This document shows positions 1 through 5,985 of a stretch of 7,324 nt of DNA, piece by piece. The position numbers were made by a program, and so were the translations under genes. The DNA comes from Sulfurimonas sp. (GTDB taxonomy: Bacteria; Campylobacterota; Campylobacteria; Campylobacterales; Sulfurimonadaceae): positions 1 through 7,324 of the forward strand of contig JALTUB010000092.1 of assembly GCA_027047745.1 (NCBI GenBank), read 5' to 3'. Position 1 is the first letter of the stretch, and every line of letters starts with the position of its first letter. The notes below the pieces were generated by a model. That model was not told where the DNA came from and ran no database searches. It saw only the letters and a list, made by a program, of their open reading frames with translations.

Positions 1-32
1 TATGATTTATAGGAGAATTATAACTTTATAAG

Positions 33-61
33 TGTGAAGTGTTTGTGAAAAATGATATAAT
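33..61 (+). promoter_or_regulatory. Putative promoter and regulator site of the two-component operon
   Basis: A perfect TATAAT lies at 56-61, 25 bases before the response-regulator ATG. No good -35 box stands 17 bases upstream, which is common in Campylobacterota, where the -10 dominates. The hexamer TGTGAA occurs at 33-38 and again at 44-49, exactly 11 bases apart, over the -35 region. OmpR/PhoB-type regulators typically bind two direct half-sites with about this spacing, so autoregulation by the downstream gene is plausible. The -10 and the repeat are seen; the regulatory role is inferred. Confidence 0.45.
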
Positions 62-86
62 TCATCTTAAAAAATAAAAGAATAAA

Positions 87-731
87 ATGAAAATACTTTT
101 TTTAGAAGATGACTCCGTCATAGGAAATCTAGTTACTGACTTTTTAAGTGGCTTTTACGATGTTAAACACTGCTATAACTCTAGTGATGCTCTTAGCTTG
201 GCAGAAGATGAACGATTTGATTTATATATATTTGATATTAATGTTCCTGGTATTTCAGGAATAGAATTGCTTAAAAGCTTAAGAGAGTTTAATGATGCGA
301 CCCCTGCTATATTTATCACAGCTTATCAAGAACTTAAGTATTTAAAAGAGGCTTTTTCCCTTGGAGCTAACGACTTTTTACGAAAGCCTTTTGAGATTGA
401 AGAGTTGCAGTTGCGTATAGAAAATATTAAAACTATATATAGTATCGATGAAGATATTATGATAGATGATATTCGTTTTTCACCACTTACCCATCAACTC
501 TTTAAAAGTGATGAAACTATTGCTATCTCTTTAAAAGAGAGTGCAATTCTTGGGTATATTATAAAAAACAAACATCGTGTTATCTCTAGTGATGAACTCT
601 TACAAAATCTATGGGAGTATGATGAGATGCCATCACAAGATGCTATCCGTACCTATATAAAAAAACTTCGTCATATCATAGGTAAAGAGCATATTGTAAA
701 TATTCGTGGAGAAGGATATAAGTTTGAATAG
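87..731 (+). CDS. OmpR/PhoB-family response regulator transcription factor
   Basis: This is a 214-residue two-domain response regulator, the usual size for the family. The receiver domain (about residues 1-115) carries the acidic pair D8/D9, the predicted phosphoacceptor D50 in the IFDINVPG segment, the switch threonine T78 and the conserved lysine K100 in RKPF. The C-terminal half (about 120-214) is a winged-helix DNA-binding domain: the ISLKES segment, a recognition helix around DAIRTYIKKLR and the terminal wing RGEGYKFE. It should be phosphorylated by the histidine kinase encoded immediately downstream, whose start overlaps this stop codon, and then bind promoter DNA. The ATG at 87 has only a weak purine-rich ribosome site but gives a complete receiver N terminus. 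The signal sensed and the target genes cannot be read from the sequence, so no specific gene name is justified. Confidence 0.95.
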   Translation: MKILFLEDDSVIGNLVTDFLSGFYDVKHCYNSSDALSLAEDERFDLYIFDINVPGISGIELLKSLREFNDATPAIFITAYQELKYLKEAFSLGANDFLRKPFEIEELQLRIENIKTIYSIDEDIMIDDIRFSPLTHQLFKSDETIAISLKESAILGYIIKNKHRVISSDELLQNLWEYDEMPSQDAIRTYIKKLRHIIGKEHIVNIRGEGYKFE

Positions 732-1872
732 TTTGGAAAAAAACTCTTTTTACTCCTTTTTATCTCTATATATTATCTCTTCAACACTTTTTATATTTCT
801 CTCTGCTTACTGGTATTATGAAGCACGATACAGTTCACTTGAACAAAATGAATACTACCGTTTGCAACACATTAATGATGCGATTTCTCAAAAAATCATC
901 AATGCTCACATGATGAAAAAAAAGCTTGTTATGCCAACTTATGACAAGGATGTAACAGTAGCCTTAGTTTCAACTAAAGACAGAGTTGTTTATGGAAAAT
1001 TGATGGATAATTACATAGCAACTAAAAGTGAGTATATAACAAATAATGGACATAATATACTTAGCTCTGATTCACCACAAGGACACTTAAATATCAAATA
1101 TGTTGTGATACACTCTGATAGCTTAAGTTCAAAACTTGAAAAACTAAAACAAGAAGTTATCTTCACTGTTGTAGTCTCAATATTTATCGTTATAATCTTG
1201 GCTTGGATACTCTCTAAGATATTTATAAAGCCACTAAGACAAAGGGTTAAACAGGTAGAAGACTTTGTTCATGATACAGCACATGAACTAAATACTCCCA
1301 TAACAGCACTCTCGATGTCAGTCTCTTTTGCTATGAAACAAAAGGAGTGTCAAAACAATAAATTTCTTAAAAATATTTCCATTAGTACAAAACAACTTTT
1401 TGATATTTATAATGCACTCTCTTACCTCTCTTTTGATTCAAAACAAGAAGAACCTGAAATCTTAGAAATATCTAAAGTAGTTGAAAAGTCTGTTGCATAT
1501 TATAAAGAGTTGGCTCATAGTAAAGGGATAGTTATAGAGTCCACTCATGAAGAGCTTTTTTATGCAATAGATGAAGCAAAACTAACAATGCTTTTTGGAA
1601 ATCTAATAAATAACGCAATAAAATACTCTCATCCAAATTCTAAAATTGTTGTTTCACTATCTAATGGTATATTTGAAGTTCAAGATTTTGGCATAGGTAT
1701 AAAAGCCGACAAATTAGAAAGTATATATGATAGATTTAATCGTGAAACAGAGTATGCAGGTGGCTTTGGAATCGGTTTAAGCATAGTTAAAAAAATACTG
1801 CAAGAGTATGACTTAGATATAAAAGTAAAATCAAAACTAGGAGAGGGCAGTAGCTTTTTTGTTATATTTTGA
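724..1872 (+). CDS. Membrane sensor histidine kinase, partner of the upstream response regulator
   Basis: This is a 382-residue inner-membrane sensor kinase. I prefer the TTG at 724 because AGAAGGA (710-716) sits 7 bases before it and it overlaps the regulator stop by 8 bases. A GTG at 706 would add six residues, and a TTG at 733 is also possible. In 724-start numbering, transmembrane helix 1 is about 9-30, a periplasmic sensor region about 31-140, and transmembrane helix 2 about 145-167. The HisKA H-box HDTAHELNTP has the autophosphorylated H187. The HATPase domain has the N-box (N293, N297), the G1 box DFGIGI (D321, G323, G325) and the G2 box GFGIGLSI (347-354). H187 lies only about 20 residues after helix 2, leaving no room for a full HAMP domain. 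The sensor region resembles nothing I can name, so the stimulus is unknown. All catalytic motifs look intact. Confidence 0.93.
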   Translation: MNSLEKNSFYSFLSLYIISSTLFIFLSAYWYYEARYSSLEQNEYYRLQHINDAISQKIINAHMMKKKLVMPTYDKDVTVALVSTKDRVVYGKLMDNYIATKSEYITNNGHNILSSDSPQGHLNIKYVVIHSDSLSSKLEKLKQEVIFTVVVSIFIVIILAWILSKIFIKPLRQRVKQVEDFVHDTAHELNTPITALSMSVSFAMKQKECQNNKFLKNISISTKQLFDIYNALSYLSFDSKQEEPEILEISKVVEKSVAYYKELAHSKGIVIESTHEELFYAIDEAKLTMLFGNLINNAIKYSHPNSKIVVSLSNGIFEVQDFGIGIKADKLESIYDRFNRETEYAGGFGIGLSIVKKILQEYDLDIKVKSKLGEGSSFFVIF

Positions 1873-1876
1873 ATTT

Positions 1877-2017
1877 TTAACAAAGGATATTTATAAAATT
1901 TGGAAATTTACGATAAGACTCAACTGTACTCAAATTAACATTAAAGCCGTTCTCTAAGAGCTGACAATGTACCTTTTTTCCTATAGTTTTTAGTCTATGT
2001 TTATTATTAGTATCCGT
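1877..2017 (-). pseudogene. Possible reverse-strand coding remnant
   Basis: On the minus strand a frame stays open for 46 codons, from just after a TAG at 2020-2018 down to a TAA at 1879-1877. It has no ATG or GTG start and no ribosome site. The translation looks protein-like and contains a helix-turn-helix-like stretch (GKKVHCQLLENGFNVNLSTV) reminiscent of transposase or regulator DNA-binding domains. It lies in a region that otherwise holds gene fragments. An open frame of this length can arise by chance in AT-rich DNA, so this is a weak call and I assign no family. Confidence 0.22.
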
Positions 2018-2039
2018 CTATCTGATTAATAATATTTTA

Positions 2040-2068
2040 TCAACAACTTTATTATTTTTGGATATAAT
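2040..2068 (+). promoter_or_regulatory. Sigma70-type promoter of the truncated MNT gene
   Basis: TCAACA (2040-2045, four of six matches to TTGACA) is followed after 17 bases by a perfect TATAAT (2063-2068), with a T-rich stretch and TTGG just before the -10. This fits the strong Campylobacterota promoter pattern. Transcription would begin near 2075, about 24 bases before the ATG at 2099, which is preceded by the ribosome site AAGGAG (2088-2093). The promoter now serves only a truncated reading frame. With no obvious terminator in between, it could read through the IS remnant into ygiQ. Confidence 0.55.
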
Positions 2069-2098
2069 CTGATAATAGTATATAGATAAGGAGTTTCC

Positions 2099-2185
2099 AT
2101 GAATCGTGATTATATTTTAAATCTATTAGCTCAATATAAAAATGAAATTTTTGAGAAGTATGGGATAGAAAACATAGGTGTATGA
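2099..2185 (+). pseudogene. 5' remnant of an MNT-type nucleotidyltransferase (minimal antitoxin-like)
   Basis: An ATG with a strong ribosome site (AAGGAG at 2088-2093, 5-base spacing) opens a 28-codon frame beginning MNRDYILNLLAQYKNEIFEK and ending YGIENIGV before TGA. This is the characteristic N-terminal helix and first strand of small MNT nucleotidyltransferases. In intact members the next residues form the catalytic GSxxRG loop, usually preceded by an aromatic and glycine. The frame breaks precisely there, and the following DNA is transposase sequence, so the catalytic domain is lost. MNT proteins normally pair with a HEPN toxin, but no HEPN gene is visible here. The family call rests on remembered consensus and only 28 residues. 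A functional short peptide cannot be excluded. Confidence 0.6.
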
Positions 2186-2399
2186 CAATATTGATAATGT
2201 TAAGAAAGAGCTAAATAAGTTTTTGATATTCTACAACTTCAATAGAAGACACGGCTCTTTAAGAAAATAGTTAAAAGTTAGAACTCCATTTGAAGCAGTT
2301 CAAAGTTGGTTTCAAACGAAGCCTGAAATATTTAAGATTTTACCAGATGTGTTTCAAGATATTGCTTTTGGGAAACAGGTACAATGTGGTGAAACTTGA
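2181..2399 (+). pseudogene. 3' remnant of an IS481-like (rve integrase-core) transposase
   Basis: Read in frame from 2181, the DNA encodes a 72-codon C-terminal transposase tail. Typical elements are a helix before the FYNFNRRHGSLRK motif, then LKVRTPFEAV, a WFQTKPEIF segment and a terminal CGET. IS481-like transposases are normally around 300 residues or more, so the DNA-binding domain and the catalytic DDE core are missing. A TAG at 2268-2270 interrupts the frame between LRK and LKV, where the family would usually have a glutamate, consistent with GAG mutated to TAG. There is no start codon or ribosome site of its own. It abuts the truncated MNT gene upstream and ends 42 bases before ygiQ. 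It is clearly non-functional; the exact IS family is a recollection-based assignment. Confidence 0.68.
2183..2193 (+). repeat. 11-bp direct repeat, copy 1, at the MNT/transposase junction
   Basis: TGACAATATTG is found here exactly where the MNT-like frame ends and the transposase frame continues. The same 11 bases recur at 2397-2407. The core ACAATATTGT-type sequence is nearly palindromic, so an inverted IS end would share most of it too. It may mark the recombination or slippage point of the deletion. Confidence 0.6.
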
Positions 2400-2424
2400 C
2401 AATATTGTATTATTATTCTACTAT
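2396..2424 (+). promoter_or_regulatory. Possible IS-end-derived promoter for ygiQ
   Basis: A perfect TTGACA (2396-2401) inside the IS end is followed, 17 bases later, by TACTAT (2419-2424, four of six matches to TATAAT). Alternative TATTAT boxes at 2408-2413 and 2422-2427 have poorer spacing. The 9-base unit TATTATTAT occurs at 2408-2416 and 2422-2430. Transcription from this promoter would start almost on the ygiQ ribosome site AAAGG (2431-2435), leaving a very short leader. The boxes are seen; activity is inferred. Confidence 0.35.
2397..2407 (+). repeat. 11-bp direct repeat, copy 2, probably within the IS right end
   Basis: This second TGACAATATTG overlaps the transposase stop TGA (2397-2399) and lies where the right terminal inverted repeat of the element would be expected. 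The exact outer edge of the element cannot be fixed, because no intact left end is present in the window for comparison. Confidence 0.55.
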
Positions 2425-2441
2425 TATTATAAAGGTTTCAC

Positions 2442-4223
2442 TTGAGTAGAAGAAATAAAAACAGACAGTCCAATCAAAAAAAAGATACTGTTACATTTAC
2501 AAATAAAGATTTTCTTCCTACAACTCGTGCTGACATGGACGAGAGAGGCTGGGACTATTGTGATGTTATCTTAGTTAGTGGTGATGCTTATATAGACTCT
2601 CCATTTATCGGTGTTGCGATGGTTGGACGAATGCTTGAGAGAATGGGTTATAGAGTAGGGATGATAGGTCAACCTGATATAAACTCTGCTGATGATATTT
2701 CTCGTTTGGGAGAACCGAGACTCTATTGGGGTGTAAGTGGTGGAAGTGTTGATAGTATGGTCTCAAACTATACAGCTACTAAAAAGTTTAGAAACTCTGA
2801 TGATTATACTCCAGGTGGAAAAAATACCAAGCGACCAGATAGGGCTTTGAGTGTTTACTGCAACCTTATTCGTCGTCATTTTAAAGATACCGTTCCTATT
2901 GTCCTCGGTGGTATAGAGGCAAGTTTAAGACGAGTTACTCATTATGATTATTGGTCAAATAAATTACGAAAGCCTATATTATTTGATTCTAAGGCAGACA
3001 TTCTTATCTATGGAATGGGTGAAATCGCACTTGAAGAACTTACAAAAGCTATAGATACAAAACAGGATTTCAAAGATATAAGAGGTGTTTGTTATATCTC
3101 AAAAGAGCCAGTCTATGAGTATCATCAACTCCCATCACACAAAGAGTGTTTAGATGAAAAAGAGAAGTATATAGACCTTTTTGACCTCTTTTATGATAAC
3201 AACGACCCAATAGCAGCAAAAGGTTTATGTCAGAGAGTTGATACGCGTTTTTTGATTCAAAATCCTCCTTGTGATCATCTAAATGAAGATGAGATGGATG
3301 CGAACTCAAATCTACCATTTACAAGAGAACTTCATCCTTACTACGCAAAGCAGGGTAAAGTAAAATGTCTGGAGACTATTAAATTTTCTATCATGACGCA
3401 TCATGGATGTTGGGGAGAGTGTAACTTCTGTGCTATAGGTGTGCATCAAGGACGAACTATAAGAACTCGTTCAGAAGATAACATCTTAAAAGAAGCGAAA
3501 GATTTTAACAAGTATAAAGATTACAAAGGCATCATCTCTGATGTTGGTGGACCTACTGCAAATATGTATGGATATGAGTGTAAAAAGAAGTTGAAACTAG
3601 GAACTTGTGACCATCAAAGATGTGTTGATGCAAATCATCTTTGTAGCACGATGAAAGTTGATCATTCACGAAATATCAATCTTTTACGACAAGTGAGAGA
3701 AGTGGAGGGTGTTAGAAAAGCCTTTGTCGCTTCTGGTGTTAGATATGATTTGATAACAGCAGATAAAAAGCATGGTTACTCTTACTTAAAAGAGATGGTC
3801 AAACATCATATCTCAGGACAGATGAAAGTAGCACCTGAACATACGCAACAACATGTGCTTGAACTTATGGGTAAACCTGGAAAACAGACGCTTATTGACT
3901 TTAAAAAGTTATATGATAAGCTAAACGCAGAAGAGGGCAAAAAACAGTTTCTTACTTACTATCTTATAGCTGCTCATCCAGGTTGTGAAGAAAAAGATAT
4001 GCATGAACTTAAACGATTTACAACTGATGAGCTACAGATGAACCCTGAACAAGCTCAAGTTTTCACTCCAACACCAGGAACTTACTCTGCTGTCATGTAC
4101 TACACAGAGATGGATCCAAAAACCCGTAAAAAAATCTTTGTAGAAAAAGACACTAAACGCAAAGAGAAACAAAAACAGATAGTTGTAGCAAAAGATAATT
4201 TTGCAAGTGGATTTGCTTCTTAG
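2442..4223 (+). CDS. ygiQ: YgiQ-family radical SAM protein
   Basis: This 593-residue protein belongs to the YgiQ family of radical SAM enzymes, whose substrate is not established. The N-terminal region (about 24-110) has the family's FLPTT, WDYCD and VSGDAYID elements, with a Rossmann-like B12-binding-type arrangement inferred from the family. LGGIEASLRR follows at about 155-164. The radical SAM cluster motif is C323-x3-C327-x2-C330 (GCWGECNFCAIG), which holds a 4Fe-4S cluster and cleaves S-adenosylmethionine. Late family motifs include MKVAPEH and VFTPTPG (540-546), then a short lysine-rich tail. E. coli YgiQ is longer (739 residues), so the C terminus is short here. The start is TTG at 2442, six bases after AAAGG; the next ATG (2535) would remove the conserved FLPTT. 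The stop overlaps that of the convergent FkbM gene. Confidence 0.93.
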   Translation: MSRRNKNRQSNQKKDTVTFTNKDFLPTTRADMDERGWDYCDVILVSGDAYIDSPFIGVAMVGRMLERMGYRVGMIGQPDINSADDISRLGEPRLYWGVSGGSVDSMVSNYTATKKFRNSDDYTPGGKNTKRPDRALSVYCNLIRRHFKDTVPIVLGGIEASLRRVTHYDYWSNKLRKPILFDSKADILIYGMGEIALEELTKAIDTKQDFKDIRGVCYISKEPVYEYHQLPSHKECLDEKEKYIDLFDLFYDNNDPIAAKGLCQRVDTRFLIQNPPCDHLNEDEMDANSNLPFTRELHPYYAKQGKVKCLETIKFSIMTHHGCWGECNFCAIGVHQGRTIRTRSEDNILKEAKDFNKYKDYKGIISDVGGPTANMYGYECKKKLKLGTCDHQRCVDANHLCSTMKVDHSRNINLLRQVREVEGVRKAFVASGVRYDLITADKKHGYSYLKEMVKHHISGQMKVAPEHTQQHVLELMGKPGKQTLIDFKKLYDKLNAEEGKKQFLTYYLIAAHPGCEEKDMHELKRFTTDELQMNPEQAQVFTPTPGTYSAVMYYTEMDPKTRKKIFVEKDTKRKEKQKQIVVAKDNFASGFAS

Positions 4224-5293
4224 TGTATATTTTTTGGAATAAAATACATAACAGTCTCAAAAATACCTTCCATATAGTGTCTTAGATAAATATCATAATC
4301 ACTCTCGATGGCTAAAACTTTTTGTGGTATTTTGTACCAATCTTCTGCTTTATGATAAATGCAGATAGCCAAGATGGGTTTATATTTTTTGATACTCTCT
4401 TTTGCTCCATCTATAGCATTTTGCTCTGCACCTTCTATATCTAGCTTTATAAAGTCTATCTTTTCTTTTACGATGTTATCTATAGTATCCACTTCCACTG
4501 CGTTAATTCCCTTGCCATAGATACTAGAAAATGATTTATCTTCGTTGAAGTGTAGAGTCTCTTTCTTGTCCGAAACTCCACAAGTTAAAAACTCTATATT
4601 TTTAAAATGACCAAGTTCTCTTTTTGCTATTCGTATGTTCTGGGCTATGGGTTCTATCAGCCATATCTTCTTAAAATCAGGATAGTTTTTTATAACTTCG
4701 GTTGCAGTATCTCCAACATATCCACCACCATCTACAAAACTAATATTTTTTATCTGAGGAATAAGTTCTTTATCGAAGTATTGTCCTTTGTGGTTGTTAG
4801 TAAATCCTTCCATAAATTTATAATCAAATGTAATCTTAAAATTAATCACTTTTTGGAAAACTTTTTTTGATTTTTCATCACAAAGCAAATCATAAGTTTT
4901 TTGATATTGTTCATGATTATTTTTATAGTCATGAGCAAAATCAGTGATAAAGGGAGGTTCTACTAAATCAAACTCAGAGTATTTGAAAAAGGCAAGATAG
5001 CTGATGTTTTTAAAACCCATCTCATTTAGTCTATCTCTAACTTCAAGGGGACTACCAGTTGATGTCCAAAGTATCAGAGCATCTTTTGGTATCTCTTCTA
5101 TCTTATAAATTTCTTTTTTTCGTGAGCGTTGTACTCTACTGAAGTCATCAATTATCCCATCAACTTCTATAAATTTTAAAACAGATTTTGTAAGTTTGTT
5201 TATGCCTAGTATATATTTTTTTGTAGAAGTTGATGAGATAAATAGTTCTACTAAAGCTTTATCTTTTTGATTTATATAGCTGAAGTTAAGCAA
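4220..5293 (-). CDS. FkbM-family SAM-dependent methyltransferase
   Basis: This 357-residue protein has a C-terminal FkbM (Methyltransf_21) domain from about residue 140. Visible motifs are the SAM-binding loop FVDGGGYVGDTA (186-197), the acidic strand end LIEPI with E214, the KLDIEGAE motif (283-290), and the closing region around LRHYMEGIFETVMYFIPK. FkbM enzymes O-methylate sugars or natural products; the acceptor here is unknown. Residues about 25-105 form a separate alternating strand/helix unit (KKYILGINKL, GIIDDF, ALILWTSTG) that looks Rossmann-like, as seen in sugar-modifying proteins. The start is an inferred TTG one base after the stop of the kinase gene, without a ribosome site, so translation probably depends on reinitiation. 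The stop overlaps the ygiQ stop on the other strand. It may be a surface-glycan gene merely co-transcribed with the nucleotide cluster, or part of it. Confidence 0.88.
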   Translation of the reverse strand: MLNFSYINQKDKALVELFISSTSTKKYILGINKLTKSVLKFIEVDGIIDDFSRVQRSRKKEIYKIEEIPKDALILWTSTGSPLEVRDRLNEMGFKNISYLAFFKYSEFDLVEPPFITDFAHDYKNNHEQYQKTYDLLCDEKSKKVFQKVINFKITFDYKFMEGFTNNHKGQYFDKELIPQIKNISFVDGGGYVGDTATEVIKNYPDFKKIWLIEPIAQNIRIAKRELGHFKNIEFLTCGVSDKKETLHFNEDKSFSSIYGKGINAVEVDTIDNIVKEKIDFIKLDIEGAEQNAIDGAKESIKKYKPILAICIYHKAEDWYKIPQKVLAIESDYDIYLRHYMEGIFETVMYFIPKNIH

Positions 5294-5294
5294 T

Positions 5295-5975
5295 TTATAT
5301 TAAATGCTTTTGCTTTAGTTTTTCTAATATTTTTGCTTGAATATTTTCTACACTTTTTAAATTGTTATCTTTATCTTGACACTTAACATTAATCCATAGT
5401 TTGTTTTTTGACATAATTTTAAACATGTTATACACATCTAATAAATAGGAATTATTACTTTCATGTAAATCTTTTTTCTTATCGGTATAATTTCTAGTAT
5501 CTTTTTTTAAAACTAGAGTGTCAGATATATTAGGATTCATATTCATAAAAAATATTATATTCGGCTTAGGAAGACCGTAAACATCATACTCTAATTTTTT
5601 AATCCATTTTTTTAGCTCTTTTTGCTTATTTTCATTTTTATATTTTGCAGTTTGATGAGCTATATTTGACGGCGTGTATCTATCACAAATTATTGTATAC
5701 CCATCTTTTAGTTTGCTAACTATTGTTTCTTTTTTCTCAAACCTATCCCCTGCATATAACATCGCGGATAATTTTGGATGTACATCATTTAGTCCACCAA
5801 AAGCACCATTTAAATAATTGCCTACTTCTTTTCCAAAAAAAGTTTCACTGTAAAAAGGAAATTCTAGTAATATTACCTTATAGTTTAATTCTTTTAAATG
5901 TTTATACAGTTTTTTTGATTGTGTACCTTTACCACTTCCGTCGATTCCCTCAAATACGATTATCTTTCCACGCAT
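5295..5975 (-). CDS. Thymidylate-kinase-like nucleoside monophosphate kinase
   Basis: This 226-residue P-loop kinase would phosphorylate a (deoxy)nucleoside monophosphate with ATP, dTMP being the default family substrate. The Walker A loop is GIDGSGKGT (10-18, K16). FPFY (39-42) occupies the base/sugar-binding FPRY position. DRYTPSNIAHQ (98-108) is the family DR(Y/H) motif. A lid-like region contains RNYTDKKKDLHE followed by the YLLDVYNMF helix. The YLNGAFGGLNDVHP segment (54-67) matches a branch of Tmk-like proteins different from the short housekeeping Tmk of Campylobacterota, so this may be an additional, specialised enzyme; that is inferred. The ATG has a clear site, AAAGGA (minus strand, 5987-5982), six bases upstream. 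The gene lies 10 bases after the phosphoribosyltransferase-like gene and one base before the FkbM gene. The arginine of FPRY is replaced by phenylalanine, which could affect substrate choice. Confidence 0.88.
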   Translation of the reverse strand: MRGKIIVFEGIDGSGKGTQSKKLYKHLKELNYKVILLEFPFYSETFFGKEVGNYLNGAFGGLNDVHPKLSAMLYAGDRFEKKETIVSKLKDGYTIICDRYTPSNIAHQTAKYKNENKQKELKKWIKKLEYDVYGLPKPNIIFFMNMNPNISDTLVLKKDTRNYTDKKKDLHESNNSYLLDVYNMFKIMSKNKLWINVKCQDKDNNLKSVENIQAKILEKLKQKHLI

Positions 5976-5985
5976 AAATGTTCCT

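Noticed and set aside
1680..1883. Reverse-strand open frame of 67 codons
   Set aside because: It lies almost entirely inside the ATP-binding domain of the histidine kinase, which has clear family motifs; it has no family resemblance of its own.
1873..2000. Intrinsic terminator after the histidine kinase
   Set aside because: Only short AT-rich palindromes (around 1894-1911) and a weak CTCTAAGAG hairpin were seen; none has a stable GC stem followed by a T run.
915..2483. Runs of eight A or T (near 916-923, 2476-2483 and 6513-6520) as phase-variation switches
   Set aside because: Such runs are expected in AT-rich coding DNA. Phase variation in this group mostly uses long G/C tracts, and all affected frames are intact.
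3070..3318. Reverse-strand open frame of 82 codons inside ygiQ
   Set aside because: It is a shadow of the conserved YgiQ coding sequence.
4607..4870. Plus-strand open frame opposite the FkbM gene
   Set aside because: It is antisense to the SAM-binding region of the FkbM domain; low complexity, with no supported ribosome site.
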